From NCBI RefSeq assembly GCF_030056665.1, contig NZ_JASHIG010000013.1: DNA of 64,000 nucleotides. One strand, written 5' to 3'. The notes below the pieces were generated by a model. The model saw nothing but the letters and a program-made list of their open reading frames with translations, was not told the DNA's origin and did not search any database. A program made the translations under genes and the position numbers. Positions within the stretch are counted from its first letter, which is position 1; each line of letters begins with the position of its first letter. This document shows, in pieces, positions 44,391 to 53,700 of the stretch. The DNA is from Flectobacillus roseus (GTDB taxonomy: Bacteria > Bacteroidota > Bacteroidia > Cytophagales > Spirosomataceae).

Positions 44391-45533
44391 ATGCAACCGA
44401 CAAAAGTTATGAATTATCCAACTGTTTTTAGATATACCCTTTTTGCCACGGGATTAGTATTAAGTTCTGTAATATTTACGAGTTGTGGCGAATCAGAAGC
44501 TAAAACTGAGCATAAAGAAAAAACGGCTTCGGCGTCAACAATCCCGACCGTGGAAGGTTTTTCTTTGGCAAAAGAAAAAATGACCGCTTCTCTACAATTG
44601 CCGGGTGAACTCACAGCTAAACAAGATGTAGAACTTTACGCAAAAGTTAACAGCTTTGTGCGCCAAATGACCGTAGATGTAGGCTCAGAAGTACGTGCAG
44701 GACAACTATTGGCAAGCTTAGACGCACCAGAAATCACAGCACAATTGACTGCCGCTTCGTCTCGTCTCAAGTCGCAAGAAGCTATTTATATTGCTAGTAA
44801 AGCCAATTATGATCGTTTGTATCATACTTCCCAAACGCCTGGGACTATCTCACCAAACGAATTAGACCAAGCTTTGGCGCGCAAAAATGCAGATTTTGCT
44901 TTGTTAGAAGCTGCAAAAGCCAATTATAAAGAAATTGCAGATACTAAAAATTACCTAGAAGTCCGTGCACCATTTGATGGTACGATTTCGGTACGTAATA
45001 TCAGTTTGGGAGCTTATGTAGGGCCGTCGGGTAAAGGTTCTGATAAACCAATGTTTTTCCTTCAAAACCAGAAAGTACTCCGTTTGGCGGTAGCGATTCC
45101 AGAAATATACACGGCCTATTTATCACCACAGAGTACGATTACTTTCCGAGTGAGGTCTCGACCAAACGAATTATTCAAAGCACAAATCAAACGTGTGGCA
45201 GGTGCATTGGACACTAAACTTCGTGCAGAGCGTATTGAAATGGATATTGATAATTCAAGTAAAAAACTACTCCCTGGTATGATTGCAGAAGTCAAATTGA
45301 ATATGCCTTCGCAAGTTCCAACTTTTGTTGTCCCAAAATCGGCGGTAGTTAATTCGCCAGAAAGAGTATTTGTCATTAGAATTGTGAATGGTAATGCAGA
45401 ATGGGTAGATGTAGAAAAAGGTCGTGAAGCGGATGGCAAAATTGAAATTTTTGGTGATTTAAAAGAGGGTGATAATCTAGTAACAACTGCCAGTGAAGAA
45501 GTCAGAAATGGTTTTCCTGTAAAAGTAAAATAA
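44391..45533 (+). CDS. RND efflux periplasmic adaptor lipoprotein (HlyD/MexA-like)
   Basis: 380 aa (an internal ATG at 44409 is possible). Lipobox VIFTSC anchors it in the inner membrane. Barrel-sandwich/lipoyl halves (VNSFVRQMTVDVGSEVRAGQLLASLDAPE and YLEVRAPFDGTISVRNISLGAYVGPSG) flank an alpha-hairpin, followed by beta-barrel and membrane-proximal domains (LLPGMIAEVKL, VPKSAVVNS). It links the pump to TolC. Gap to the RND gene is 9 bp. An R3 hairpin terminates the operon. Confidence 0.93.
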   Translation: MQPTKVMNYPTVFRYTLFATGLVLSSVIFTSCGESEAKTEHKEKTASASTIPTVEGFSLAKEKMTASLQLPGELTAKQDVELYAKVNSFVRQMTVDVGSEVRAGQLLASLDAPEITAQLTAASSRLKSQEAIYIASKANYDRLYHTSQTPGTISPNELDQALARKNADFALLEAAKANYKEIADTKNYLEVRAPFDGTISVRNISLGAYVGPSGKGSDKPMFFLQNQKVLRLAVAIPEIYTAYLSPQSTITFRVRSRPNELFKAQIKRVAGALDTKLRAERIEMDIDNSSKKLLPGMIAEVKLNMPSQVPTFVVPKSAVVNSPERVFVIRIVNGNAEWVDVEKGREADGKIEIFGDLKEGDNLVTTASEEVRNGFPVKVK

Positions 45534-45578
45534 GACAATAGGAATGATTCTGAATTGAGGAATATTCTCAAAGTTTTT

Positions 45579-45680
45579 ATCAAAAAAGCGGCCGAAAACA
45601 TATTTTTCGACCGCTTTTTTGATGCTACTGTGCTAGATATGAATGGCTTAAGACGCTAGCATTGCGTCTCTACTGATGCA
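45579..45680 (-). repeat. R3 repeat, inverted copy, with terminator hairpin
   Basis: Read on the minus strand: AGTAGAGACGCAATGC, a TATCTAGCACAGTAGCATC block, then AAAAAAGCGGTCGAAAA. The hairpin 45579-45598 with 45604-45623 (19 of 20 paired, ends in T-runs) serves as terminator of the efflux operon. Confidence 0.72.
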
Positions 45681-45709
45681 ATCCATTTTTTACATAATCA
45701 CTCACTCGC

Positions 45710-46071
45710 TCAATTGTGGAGTTGATTAGCCTTGAATCGAGTAAAATCATCACTTTGATAGTTATAGCGACAAATGATAGAAGGAAAAGTTTCTATCCAC
45801 AAATCTCCAGAAGTATCAGTATCCTTATGTATATAATGAATGCGATTACTTGCAATAGAATGAAGATCTTTGTGATTATTTTTGTAAGTCTTAAATTTAT
45901 AACCATCATATCTGCAAAGCCCATTCCAAGTCCCAAACCACGTAAAGCCGTACTTATCTTTTACGATAGATCATCCTTAGTCGTCAGGTAACTAAAATAT
46001 TGTTCACGAACCTTCTCCGCGTGGAAGAAAGCCATGAGGCTTATACAAGCAGCTATTATAAATATTTTCAT
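45710..46071 (-). pseudogene. N-terminal remnant of a hybrid two-component regulator (HTCS)
   Basis: From ATG 46071 the minus strand encodes a signal peptide (MKIFIIAACISLMAFFHA), then EQYFSYLTTKDDLS and a stop. One base off in frame it resumes VKDKYGFTWFGTWNGLCRYDG, then YKFKTYKNNHKDLHSIASNRI, SGDLWIETF, IICRYNYQSDDFTRF, stopping at 45710. These are the first two or three propeller (Reg_prop) motifs of an HTCS, with roughly 20-30 bases lost at the join (45960) where relatives have HN..V..I. More than 1200 residues (rest of propeller, Y_Y_Y, kinase, receiver, AraC) are gone. It is bracketed by inverted R3 repeats. Confidence 0.82.
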
Positions 46072-46353
46072 ATCGGTAAAAACAACAAAACTATTTTTAA
46101 AGGCACATCAATGCAAAAATCTCCTTTAAATATTGCTGACTGCTCTACTCCAATCAAAATAGTTGCCTATTGGTACTTTTGATGACTAAAGTCCTCAATT
46201 ATTGTACCGTTAATATGATTTCACCACATAAATAAAACTTTGTAAGTGGTACAAGTTTAATAAACAAATAAATTACGTCATTTGAAAGGTGTACACCAGC
46301 TGTAGAGATTGTACCAGAAAAGGAGCGATTTAGTGATTATTTTTAAATGGACT

Positions 46354-46428
46354 AGTAGAGACGCAATGATTGCGTCTCAGGCCGAGTGATATCTAGTATG
46401 AGAGTATCAAAAAAGGCGTTGGAATTAT
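46354..46428 (+). repeat. R3 repeat copy
   Basis: Contains the near-perfect palindrome GAGACGCAAT-G-ATTGCGTCTC (46358-46378), then GGCCGAGTGATATCTAGT and TATCAAAAAAGGCGTTGGAA, matching the inverted copy at 45579-45680. An R2 copy follows at once. Confidence 0.7.
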
Positions 46429-46429
46429 A

Positions 46430-46560
46430 AAAAGCGCCGTAGGTGCGACAGAATCCAACATATTTTGTTTTCTGTCGCACCTACGGCGCTCTTAAAAAGT
46501 TTATATCTACGTTCTATGACTATCAAACTGTCGCTCCTACGGAGCTTTCAAAAATAGTAG
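46430..46560. repeat. Dispersed repeat R2, copy 2
   Basis: Perfect 20-bp stem (46433-46452 with 46471-46490, AGCGCCGTAGGTGCGACAGA) and the half-site CTGTCGCTCCTACGGAGCT at 46528-46546. The AT-rich tail of the other copies is missing. It may terminate the esterase transcript from the right. Confidence 0.75.
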
Positions 46561-46639
46561 ATAAAAAATATGTTGATTGTATTCTTCAGATTGAGAGTTC
46601 CTTCAAATAACAGATTTACTGTTAACAAATAACATCCGC

Positions 46640-48571
46640 CTACTTAAACAACAATTGTGAAAATAAGAAAATATCATGACGCCACACAGGCCAAGTATGT
46701 CCGCCAGCGTATTCACTATATTTGTATTTTACCCCCATGTCATCAAATTTTTTCATCATAATTTGGCAATTGGCATGAGCAATATCTTCTTTCCCTCCCA
46801 TCGAAATCCATAACTCTTTTAGATTTGAGTTGATAGTCGAAGCGTTGTTTTTCATGAATTCATATTGAGGATCAGACAGTTTTGTATTATTAGCCCACCA
46901 TCCTGAACTGAATACCCCCAAGTATGAGAATAAATCGGTGTTCTTAATTCCTGCATAAAGTGTTTGTAATCCACCCATCGAAAGCCCTGCCAAAGCACGA
47001 TTTTTCGCATCGGTTTCTACTCTGAAATTGCTTTCTACAAATGGAATTGCCCCATTTTTCAATTCATTTTCGAAGGCCTTGAGTTGTGGCTCTCCAAAGC
47101 CTGCAATTCCACCACCATTGCCATAAAAATTGCCATCTAGCATGGCAATTACCATTGGTTTTGCTTTTTGCTCGGCTATCAAATTATCCAAAATGAGGTC
47201 GGTACGACCTTGTGTTGCCCAGCCACGCTGATCCTCGCCACCGCCATGTAGAAGATACAAAACAGGATATTTTTCGGTTGTCTTATCATAGCCTGGCGGT
47301 GTATAAACGTACATTTCACGCCATGTGTTACTAGCTTTTGAGAAATACTTTTTGATACGAATATCGCCATGAGGTACATCTTTGAGGGCATAAAAACCAC
47401 CTTCTTTGTAAGGAATTTCAATACCACTCGCTTGGCGACTCATACCGTAAAAAGTCTCGCTAGCAGGATCGACGACGGCTACATCATCAATCAATAAAGA
47501 ATAGTAATGAAATCCGCGACTGATAGAATCGGTAGTAACGTGCCAGAAACCAGTGCTATCTTTGATCATATCGTATTTTTTTCCTAAATCAATTTGTACT
47601 TTATGAGCATTAGGAGCTTTTACTTTGAATACCACACGGTTGTCAGGAAGCACTTGAGGATACTGAGCATTGCGAATATTGGTGCTAGCAGGGGTTCCCA
47701 AAATAGTATATTTGGTAAAAGAAGAAGTATTCACGGGTTTAAACAAAAACTGAGAATACATATACAAGCCGTTTTTCCAGACTTTAAAATCATGAACCCC
47801 AGGCTCAAGATAATAAATATGTGGCACATCGTTTTGGTACAAATACTCATGTGTACGCTTGCTAAAAGAAAGTAATCCGTCGTTATCGCCACAAGAAATC
47901 CATAGCAATTTGAGTTTCTTTTTGGCTTCTTCAGGATTAGGTACCAACTCTTTTGGAATCTTGGTATTGGGTGCTGACGAAAAACCACCAACCCATGCAA
48001 ATTTATCTAAATTACCCAAGCCAAAGTTAAGCGATTGTCCACCGCCCATCGAAAGTCCAGCAATGGCGCGACTTTCTCGGTCGATTAATGTGGGGTATTT
48101 TTTCTCAACAAAAGGAATTAAATCGTTTAATAAATCTTTTTCGAAAGTAGCAAAAGCTTGCACTTTATCAGGAGCCATAATATTACCCACAGCACGGTCG
48201 TCTTTCATGGCACGGCCATTAGGCATTACGACAATCATCGGCTGGATTTTACCTTCGGCGTATAGATTATCTAAAATTATTTGAGGTTTACCGCCATTAA
48301 GCCACTCCTTTTCATCGCCTCCGATACCATGCAACAGATATAGCACAGGGTATTTCGTTTTTTTATTGAAACCAGGGGGTGTATAAACTAGGGCTTTTCG
48401 ACTAGTGCCTACGGTTTTAGATTCATAGACAATCGTATCTATTTTGCCATGTGCAATAGTACTTTGAAGTACATCAAAACCTTTAGGAGCTTCTGGGGCT
48501 ATTTGTTGAGCCTGCAAACCATTTGCCTGAAACAGTAAGGCAGTCAAGCAAGCCCATAATGTATTTTTCAT
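46640..48571 (-). CDS. Double-domain CE1-type esterase with central E-set/CBM48-like domain
   Basis: 643 aa with a signal peptide (ANGLQAQ). Two esterase-D-like alpha/beta hydrolase modules: the first ~45-280 (LYLLHGIGGDEKEW, nucleophile in AGLSMGGGQS near 174, GVHDFKVWK) and the second ~400-643 (YLLHGGGEDQRGW, AGLSMGGLQT near 530, AGGHTWPVWR). Between them (~290-385) an immunoglobulin-like E-set domain (VVFKVKAPNAHKVQIDLG, GFHYYSLLIDD). Single-module relatives remove feruloyl or acetyl groups from xylan; this duplicates the catalytic unit, and both triads look intact. It lies downstream of the SusC/SusD pair on the same strand. Related to the gene at 62729-63841. Confidence 0.9.
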   Translation of the reverse strand: MKNTLWACLTALLFQANGLQAQQIAPEAPKGFDVLQSTIAHGKIDTIVYESKTVGTSRKALVYTPPGFNKKTKYPVLYLLHGIGGDEKEWLNGGKPQIILDNLYAEGKIQPMIVVMPNGRAMKDDRAVGNIMAPDKVQAFATFEKDLLNDLIPFVEKKYPTLIDRESRAIAGLSMGGGQSLNFGLGNLDKFAWVGGFSSAPNTKIPKELVPNPEEAKKKLKLLWISCGDNDGLLSFSKRTHEYLYQNDVPHIYYLEPGVHDFKVWKNGLYMYSQFLFKPVNTSSFTKYTILGTPASTNIRNAQYPQVLPDNRVVFKVKAPNAHKVQIDLGKKYDMIKDSTGFWHVTTDSISRGFHYYSLLIDDVAVVDPASETFYGMSRQASGIEIPYKEGGFYALKDVPHGDIRIKKYFSKASNTWREMYVYTPPGYDKTTEKYPVLYLLHGGGEDQRGWATQGRTDLILDNLIAEQKAKPMVIAMLDGNFYGNGGGIAGFGEPQLKAFENELKNGAIPFVESNFRVETDAKNRALAGLSMGGLQTLYAGIKNTDLFSYLGVFSSGWWANNTKLSDPQYEFMKNNASTINSNLKELWISMGGKEDIAHANCQIMMKKFDDMGVKYKYSEYAGGHTWPVWRHDIFLFSQLLFK

Positions 48572-48606
48572 AGTATGAGTTATTTTAGGTTGTATTTGTA
48601 TTAAAT

Positions 48607-48720
48607 ATGCGCTAGGCTGTAAGCCATAGGCACTAGGTTAAGAGTTTTAATATGTTTTTGCCGAAAGCCCATTGCTGAAAGTCGAAAGCCAAATAGTTGA
48701 ATTTTAAATTGCCTACTAAC
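48607..48720 (+). repeat. R1 repeat copy with heptad arrays
   Basis: AGGCTGT-type heptads at 48614-48641, TTTTAATATGTTTTTGCC, five CYGAAAG-type heptads at 48661-48695, then TTGAATTTTAAATTGCC and TACTAACTTA. The R2 copy begins immediately after. Confidence 0.72.
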
Positions 48721-48721
48721 T

Positions 48722-48905
48722 TATAAAAGTGCCGTAGGTACGACAGAAAACCAAAATCTTGAGGTCTGTCGCACCTACGGCGCTCTTTTTGTTGGTCAGG
48801 AAAAATTCTTTGCTACCAAACTATCGCTCCTACGAAGCTAATGAAAAGATTGGTTTCTGAAAAATCCTAATCTACAGGCATATCTATGCGGTATAATTGA
48901 TACAG
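48722..48905. repeat. Dispersed repeat R2, copy 3
   Basis: Stem 48728-48747 with 48765-48784 (18 of 20 plus wobble), half-site CTATCGCTCCTACGAAGCT at 48821-48839 and an AT-rich tail that aligns with copy 1 (ACCAAACTATCGCTCC, AAAATCCTAAT, ACAGGC, GTATAATTGATA). It fills most of the 384-bp spacer and may act as terminator for susD. Confidence 0.75.
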
Positions 48906-48958
48906 TGAATTGTGAATTTAAAAAATTGCATTCACAATTCACCACTCAGCACTAATTA
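48905..48958. repeat. Hairpin and class II heptads overlapping the susD stop
   Basis: Perfect 13-bp stem GTGAATTGTGAAT (48905-48917) with 48930-48942, overlapping four heptads at 48931-48958 (TTCACAA, TTCACCA, CTCAGCA, CTAATTA). The last heptad contains the susD stop codon. Confidence 0.68.
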
Positions 48959-50767
48959 GTATCCTGCATTTTGTGTAAATGGAGGGCCTTCAACAGTACG
49001 ATCTATTTCTGACTGTGGAATAGGTCTCAAAACGTGAAAATCTTTCACATAAGGAGCCGCTTCACTATTCCAAAGCTTAATACGTCTTACTAAAGATTTT
49101 GTACGTACTAAATCTTGGTATCTCATCCACTCACCGAACAACTCACGACTTCTTTCATCCAAAATAAAGTCGATTGTTACGTCCGAATCCTTGATTAACA
49201 TCGCCGCAGCAGCCGCTGTATTTTGTGCTGGTGTATTTGTTTTGCGATAAGCTGCTCTTTGACGAAGTACATTCAACAACTCGGCAGCCTTTGCCTTGTC
49301 TCCAGCCTGAAGATAAGCTTCTGCTCCGATAAGATATACCTCAGCAAATCGTGTAATTACAACAGGACGAGTAGAAGGGTCATTGAAGTTACTTCCACGA
49401 CTAGGATCCATATGTTTTTTGATAGCTGGATATACATCTGATTTCCAAAGACTTGGAGGAATAATAAGTCCTTTAAATGGTCTTGTACCATAGAATTGAG
49501 GTGCACCTGCCACTTCAAAATCAGGAAGCCAAACGGCAGTATCTACCCCAACTTGAGTCGTATATGAAATTCCTCTTTTATTATTGGCTGCCGTAGCACT
49601 ATTTGTAATAGATTGGTTGGCGATATATACCGTATAGAAGGTATTAGCAAATCTTGAATCAATATCTCTTTTTACAAAAGCTTGGTCAAGGAAATAGTTC
49701 TTTCCAGCCACTTCTCCAGAACTTTGTTTAACACTATTTGGACGCAAACGTTGGTATGGACGACCATAATATGAGTCACGCACCATCAAAGAAGTACCCG
49801 AGTTTACTAAAACTCCATTAGCATTTACAGTAGAGTTTACACCACTATTGTTTGGATAGTTCCAGTTGGTAAACCAAGGTGTTAGGTTTTGTCCAGCACC
49901 ACCACTGGCACCACCACCCACTGTATAATAGCCAAATTTTGCATCATTTGAGTGGTCACTCACAAACATTGTTTCTTTTCCATAGTCATTAGCAGGCACA
50001 AAAGCATCGCCAAAGTCTTGCCACAAATCCAAACCATAGTTGGCTTTGTTAGCAATAATATCACTCGAAATTCTGGCTGCTTCCGCATAATCCGTTTGTG
50101 AGTTGGTCAACCAACCACGTGTTAGATAGGCTTTTGCTAAGAAAAATTGTGCAACAGGTTTTGTCGCTGCTTTGCCCAAAAACGGAGCAGTTGGCTTTTC
50201 TGGTAAATCAGCAGCAGCTTCTGTCAAGTCTTTGATAATGAGCTTATATACTTCCAACGCTGGGTCTCTTTTTGCTGCCTGAGAAGGAACTGTAATAAAT
50301 TCAGTATGCAAAGGCACATCTCCCCAAGTTTGCACTAGATAGAAATACCAAAAAGCACGTAAGAATTTGGCCTGTGCCAAATACTGTTTTTTGGTAGCCT
50401 CAGGAAGATCGATACTTTGACCAAACTTTAATACCCCGTTGATGGTATTGACACATGTAAAGGCTGTTCCCCATGCCGAACCAAAGTTGGTACCATTAAG
50501 ACCGTTGAACGTATGAATAGGGCCACCGCCGCTACTTGCCCCTTGAATAAATTCGTCGGTTCCCGCTTGCATTTCAGAGGAGAACCCTTCAGTACCCCAT
50601 TGGTTACGAATTTCATTGTAAACCCCTGCAATACCTCCCAATACACCAGCAGGGCTATTGAAATAGGAAGGTACGATCTGAGATTGAGGTTTTTCTTCTA
50701 GTATATTTTCACAACCAAAACTTAAAAATAGAGTACAAGCAAGTATTGATATTTTTATTTTTTTCAT
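48956..50767 (-). CDS. SusD/RagB-type glycan-binding lipoprotein (xylan locus)
   Basis: 603 aa with lipobox SFGC (Cys19). SusD_RagB pattern: IVPSYFNSPAGVLGGIAGVYNEIR at the N-terminus, TPR helices, and RFAEVYLIGAEAYLQAGD then FILDERSRELFGEWMRYQDLVRT at the C-terminus. It is longer than the sialic acid SusD by about 90 residues, mostly in loops, as in xylan and other plant-glycan SusD proteins. It follows susC after 11 bp. Confidence 0.95.
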   Translation of the reverse strand: MKKIKISILACTLFLSFGCENILEEKPQSQIVPSYFNSPAGVLGGIAGVYNEIRNQWGTEGFSSEMQAGTDEFIQGASSGGGPIHTFNGLNGTNFGSAWGTAFTCVNTINGVLKFGQSIDLPEATKKQYLAQAKFLRAFWYFYLVQTWGDVPLHTEFITVPSQAAKRDPALEVYKLIIKDLTEAAADLPEKPTAPFLGKAATKPVAQFFLAKAYLTRGWLTNSQTDYAEAARISSDIIANKANYGLDLWQDFGDAFVPANDYGKETMFVSDHSNDAKFGYYTVGGGASGGAGQNLTPWFTNWNYPNNSGVNSTVNANGVLVNSGTSLMVRDSYYGRPYQRLRPNSVKQSSGEVAGKNYFLDQAFVKRDIDSRFANTFYTVYIANQSITNSATAANNKRGISYTTQVGVDTAVWLPDFEVAGAPQFYGTRPFKGLIIPPSLWKSDVYPAIKKHMDPSRGSNFNDPSTRPVVITRFAEVYLIGAEAYLQAGDKAKAAELLNVLRQRAAYRKTNTPAQNTAAAAAMLIKDSDVTIDFILDERSRELFGEWMRYQDLVRTKSLVRRIKLWNSEAAPYVKDFHVLRPIPQSEIDRTVEGPPFTQNAGY

Positions 50768-50778
50768 TTTTCCGATTA

Positions 50779-53700
50779 TTAAAATTTGAGATTAACACCT
50801 AAAGTAAACTGACGCACAGGAGGGTTATTAAGGTTTACACTAATCACACGGTTGAAGTTACCTCCTTGAATGGTGTTACCATAACCGTTTCCTTCAGGGT
50901 CAATAGCCAGTTTGTCTCTTACTAAAGGCGAATACAGAATAAGCGGGTTTGTTGCATTGATATACACACGAGCAGAACTAAAGCCTAATTTGCCTAGCAT
51001 TTTTGTAGGAAGTGTATATCCGACATTAATACTTCTTACTTTGATAAATGATCCATCTTGGTACTGTGTTGTAGAGGTAAAGTCTCTAACACCACCGCCT
51101 GCATTTGGTCTTGGGAATGCATTGGTTGGGTTGTCAGTTGTCCAGTAATCCATCACCAATTGGTTAGAGCGACCTTGGTTAAGGAATCCAAATCCTGAGC
51201 CACCACCTGATGTTCCTGCCAAATATGGTACTAATACTTTCATACCCATACGAGCGTAAGTCACAATCGACAAGTCAAAGTTTTTGTAGCTAACTCTATT
51301 GGTGAAGCCTCCTTCCCAAGCTGGCTGGAAGTTACCAATAACTTTACGGTCATTTGCATCAATTTTTCCGTTACCATCTACATCTTCTACTCGGATTTCA
51401 CCTGGCACCTGTACAGGTGATGTTTGTTTTGCTAAAGTACCATTGTCTTTATCTGACTGTTGCCAAATACCGATTTTGTTATAATCATAAATAACCGTAA
51501 GTGGCTGTCCAACAAACCAATAGTTACCTTTATTGTCCAATTCGGTAGGTGTTGTTAGCTGAGTGATTTTTTCACGGTTGAAGAAGTACGTTAAATCTGT
51601 GCTCCAGTTAAATCCGCTTTTACTTCTGATTACATCAATGGTAACTGAAGATTCAAAACCACTACCCTCTGTTTTTCCTAGGTTTTTGAGCGCCGAACCT
51701 GCACCATTACTTTGAGGGAGGTTTACTGAAAGCAAAATGTCTTTCGTACTTTGTTTGTATACATCAAATGAACCAGTTACGCGGTTGTTAAACAAACCGA
51801 TTTCTAAACCAAAATCCCATTGTGCTGTAGACTGCCATCCCAAATTACTTGCTGGCAAACTAGTTACTGTATACGCAAGAGCTTGACCCGCTGTAGTAGT
51901 ACCGAAGTTATAATAACCTGCAGAAAGTGCGCCTAATGTTGCATAAGGATCTACGTTACGGTTTCCTGAAATACCCCATCCACCTCTCAATTTCAAATTT
52001 GAAAGTGCAGGAAGTTTTTGCATGAAAGGCTCATCAATAACATTCCAGCTAAAACCAATGGCAGGATAGTTAAAATACTGATTACCTGGCGATAAAGTCG
52101 ACGAACCATCTCTACGGAATGTAGCAGTCATCGTATATTTATTGTTGAATGTATAATTCAAACGTGCCATGTAAGATACCAAACCAGTTTCTGAGAAAAA
52201 GTTTCCACTAGAAGCATTGGCAGTTATCGTTCCAGATGCTAAAGCGAAGTTGGCTGTTTTGATGTAATCCGCAGGTACTCCTTTTACATTAAAGTTTGAA
52301 CCTAAACTATGGTTTTTAGTGATTTCATACAAAGCAGTCAAACTAACTTTGTGTTTTTGAGCAAATACTTTATCGTAGTATAACAAATTCTGGAAGTTCA
52401 CATCCCAATACTCGGTATTTCTAATATCGGCACTTGAAACACTTTGATCTGTTCCTGTATTGACAAAAGTATTTGGTGGAGCATAACCATTGAAATGTGA
52501 TTGACTAAAGTTCAAACCAGCATTGAAACGATATTTAAGTCCATCCAAAATGTTTACTTCAGCATACAAACTATTGAAAGTTCTCAACGAACGCTCATTA
52601 GAAAGGATATCTGCTCCGCGAGAGATTAGTGTCAATGGGCTCACTGCTTGTGCTTCGATTGTTCCTTTTTTAGGATTCAAATTCACAGAACCATCAGCAT
52701 TATACGGCAACACCAAAGGCGAAAGACGAACAAGTTCTGTTGGTATACCACCTCCCGCAGGATCGTTACGGTGTGTCAAGGTATTGATGGTATTCAAGCC
52801 GATTTTTACATGCTTTCCTATTTTTTGGTCTATTGTCGCACGAATTGTCATACGATCAAAATTCTGATTTGGCATAATCCCTGTTTCATTGAAATAGCCA
52901 ACTCCCATGCCATATTGCGTATTTTCTACACCACCTTGTAATCCAAGTTGATGGCTACTGTTAAACCCAGGCTTGTACAATAAACTTTGCCAGTCGGTAG
53001 ATACCCCTGCCGCCAAATTTGCCTTTTCTTCTTCTGTCAAAGGATATGCTGTTGTACCCGCACCTTGTGTGTTATACGCTGCCGACAAATCTTTGAATTT
53101 GGCATACTGCTCGCCATTCATTACGTTGTATTTTCCCATCATGCTGGTTACGCCATGGTATCCATCGTAACTAAATATTGGCTTGCCAACTTTACCTCTT
53201 TTAGTAGTTACTAAAATCACACCACCTGCCCCACGCGAACCATAGATAGCCGTTGCGGAAGCATCTTTCAAAATTTCAATATTCGAAATATCATCTGGGT
53301 TGATATCGTTCAAACCTCCAAAAGGAATACCATCTACCACTACTAATGGACCATCAAGTCCATCGCCAGAGCCTGTTGTCAATGAGCGGTTACCACGAAC
53401 ACGAATCGATGCCTGACTACCGGGTGTGGAGCCATTGCTCACAATAGAAACCCCAGCGGCTCTACCTTTTAATGAATTTAGCAAGTTGGGTGCAGGTACT
53501 TCTTTGAGGGTTTTCTCAGATACGGAAACCACAGCTCCAGTGATATCTCTTTTCTTTTGAGTACCATAACCTACTACAATTACTTCACCAAGCTCACGGG
53601 TATCGGCACTTAATACAATCTCTACAAATGTTCTTGTACCAATGTTAATTTCAGCTGGTAAATATCCAATACTCGAAATTACAAAAACCGTGTTTTTCGC

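Larger units (their letters stand above)
45534..46639. other. 1.1-kb region without an intact gene
   Basis: It contains an inverted R3 copy with terminator (45579-45680), an HTCS gene remnant (45710-46071), ~280 bp of AT-rich sequence without recognisable features, a second R3 copy (46354-46428), and an R2 copy (46430-46560). It looks like a spot of repeated rearrangement. Confidence 0.65.

Noticed and set aside
45716..45991. 91-codon plus-strand frame
   Set aside because: It is the antisense of the HTCS remnant, whose minus-strand translation gives recognisable propeller motifs.
46000..46182. 60-codon plus-strand frame
   Set aside because: It is antisense to the signal peptide of the HTCS remnant and has no family features.
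47859..48284. 141-codon frame opposite the double esterase
   Set aside because: Shadow frame of a gene with clear catalytic motifs on the other strand.
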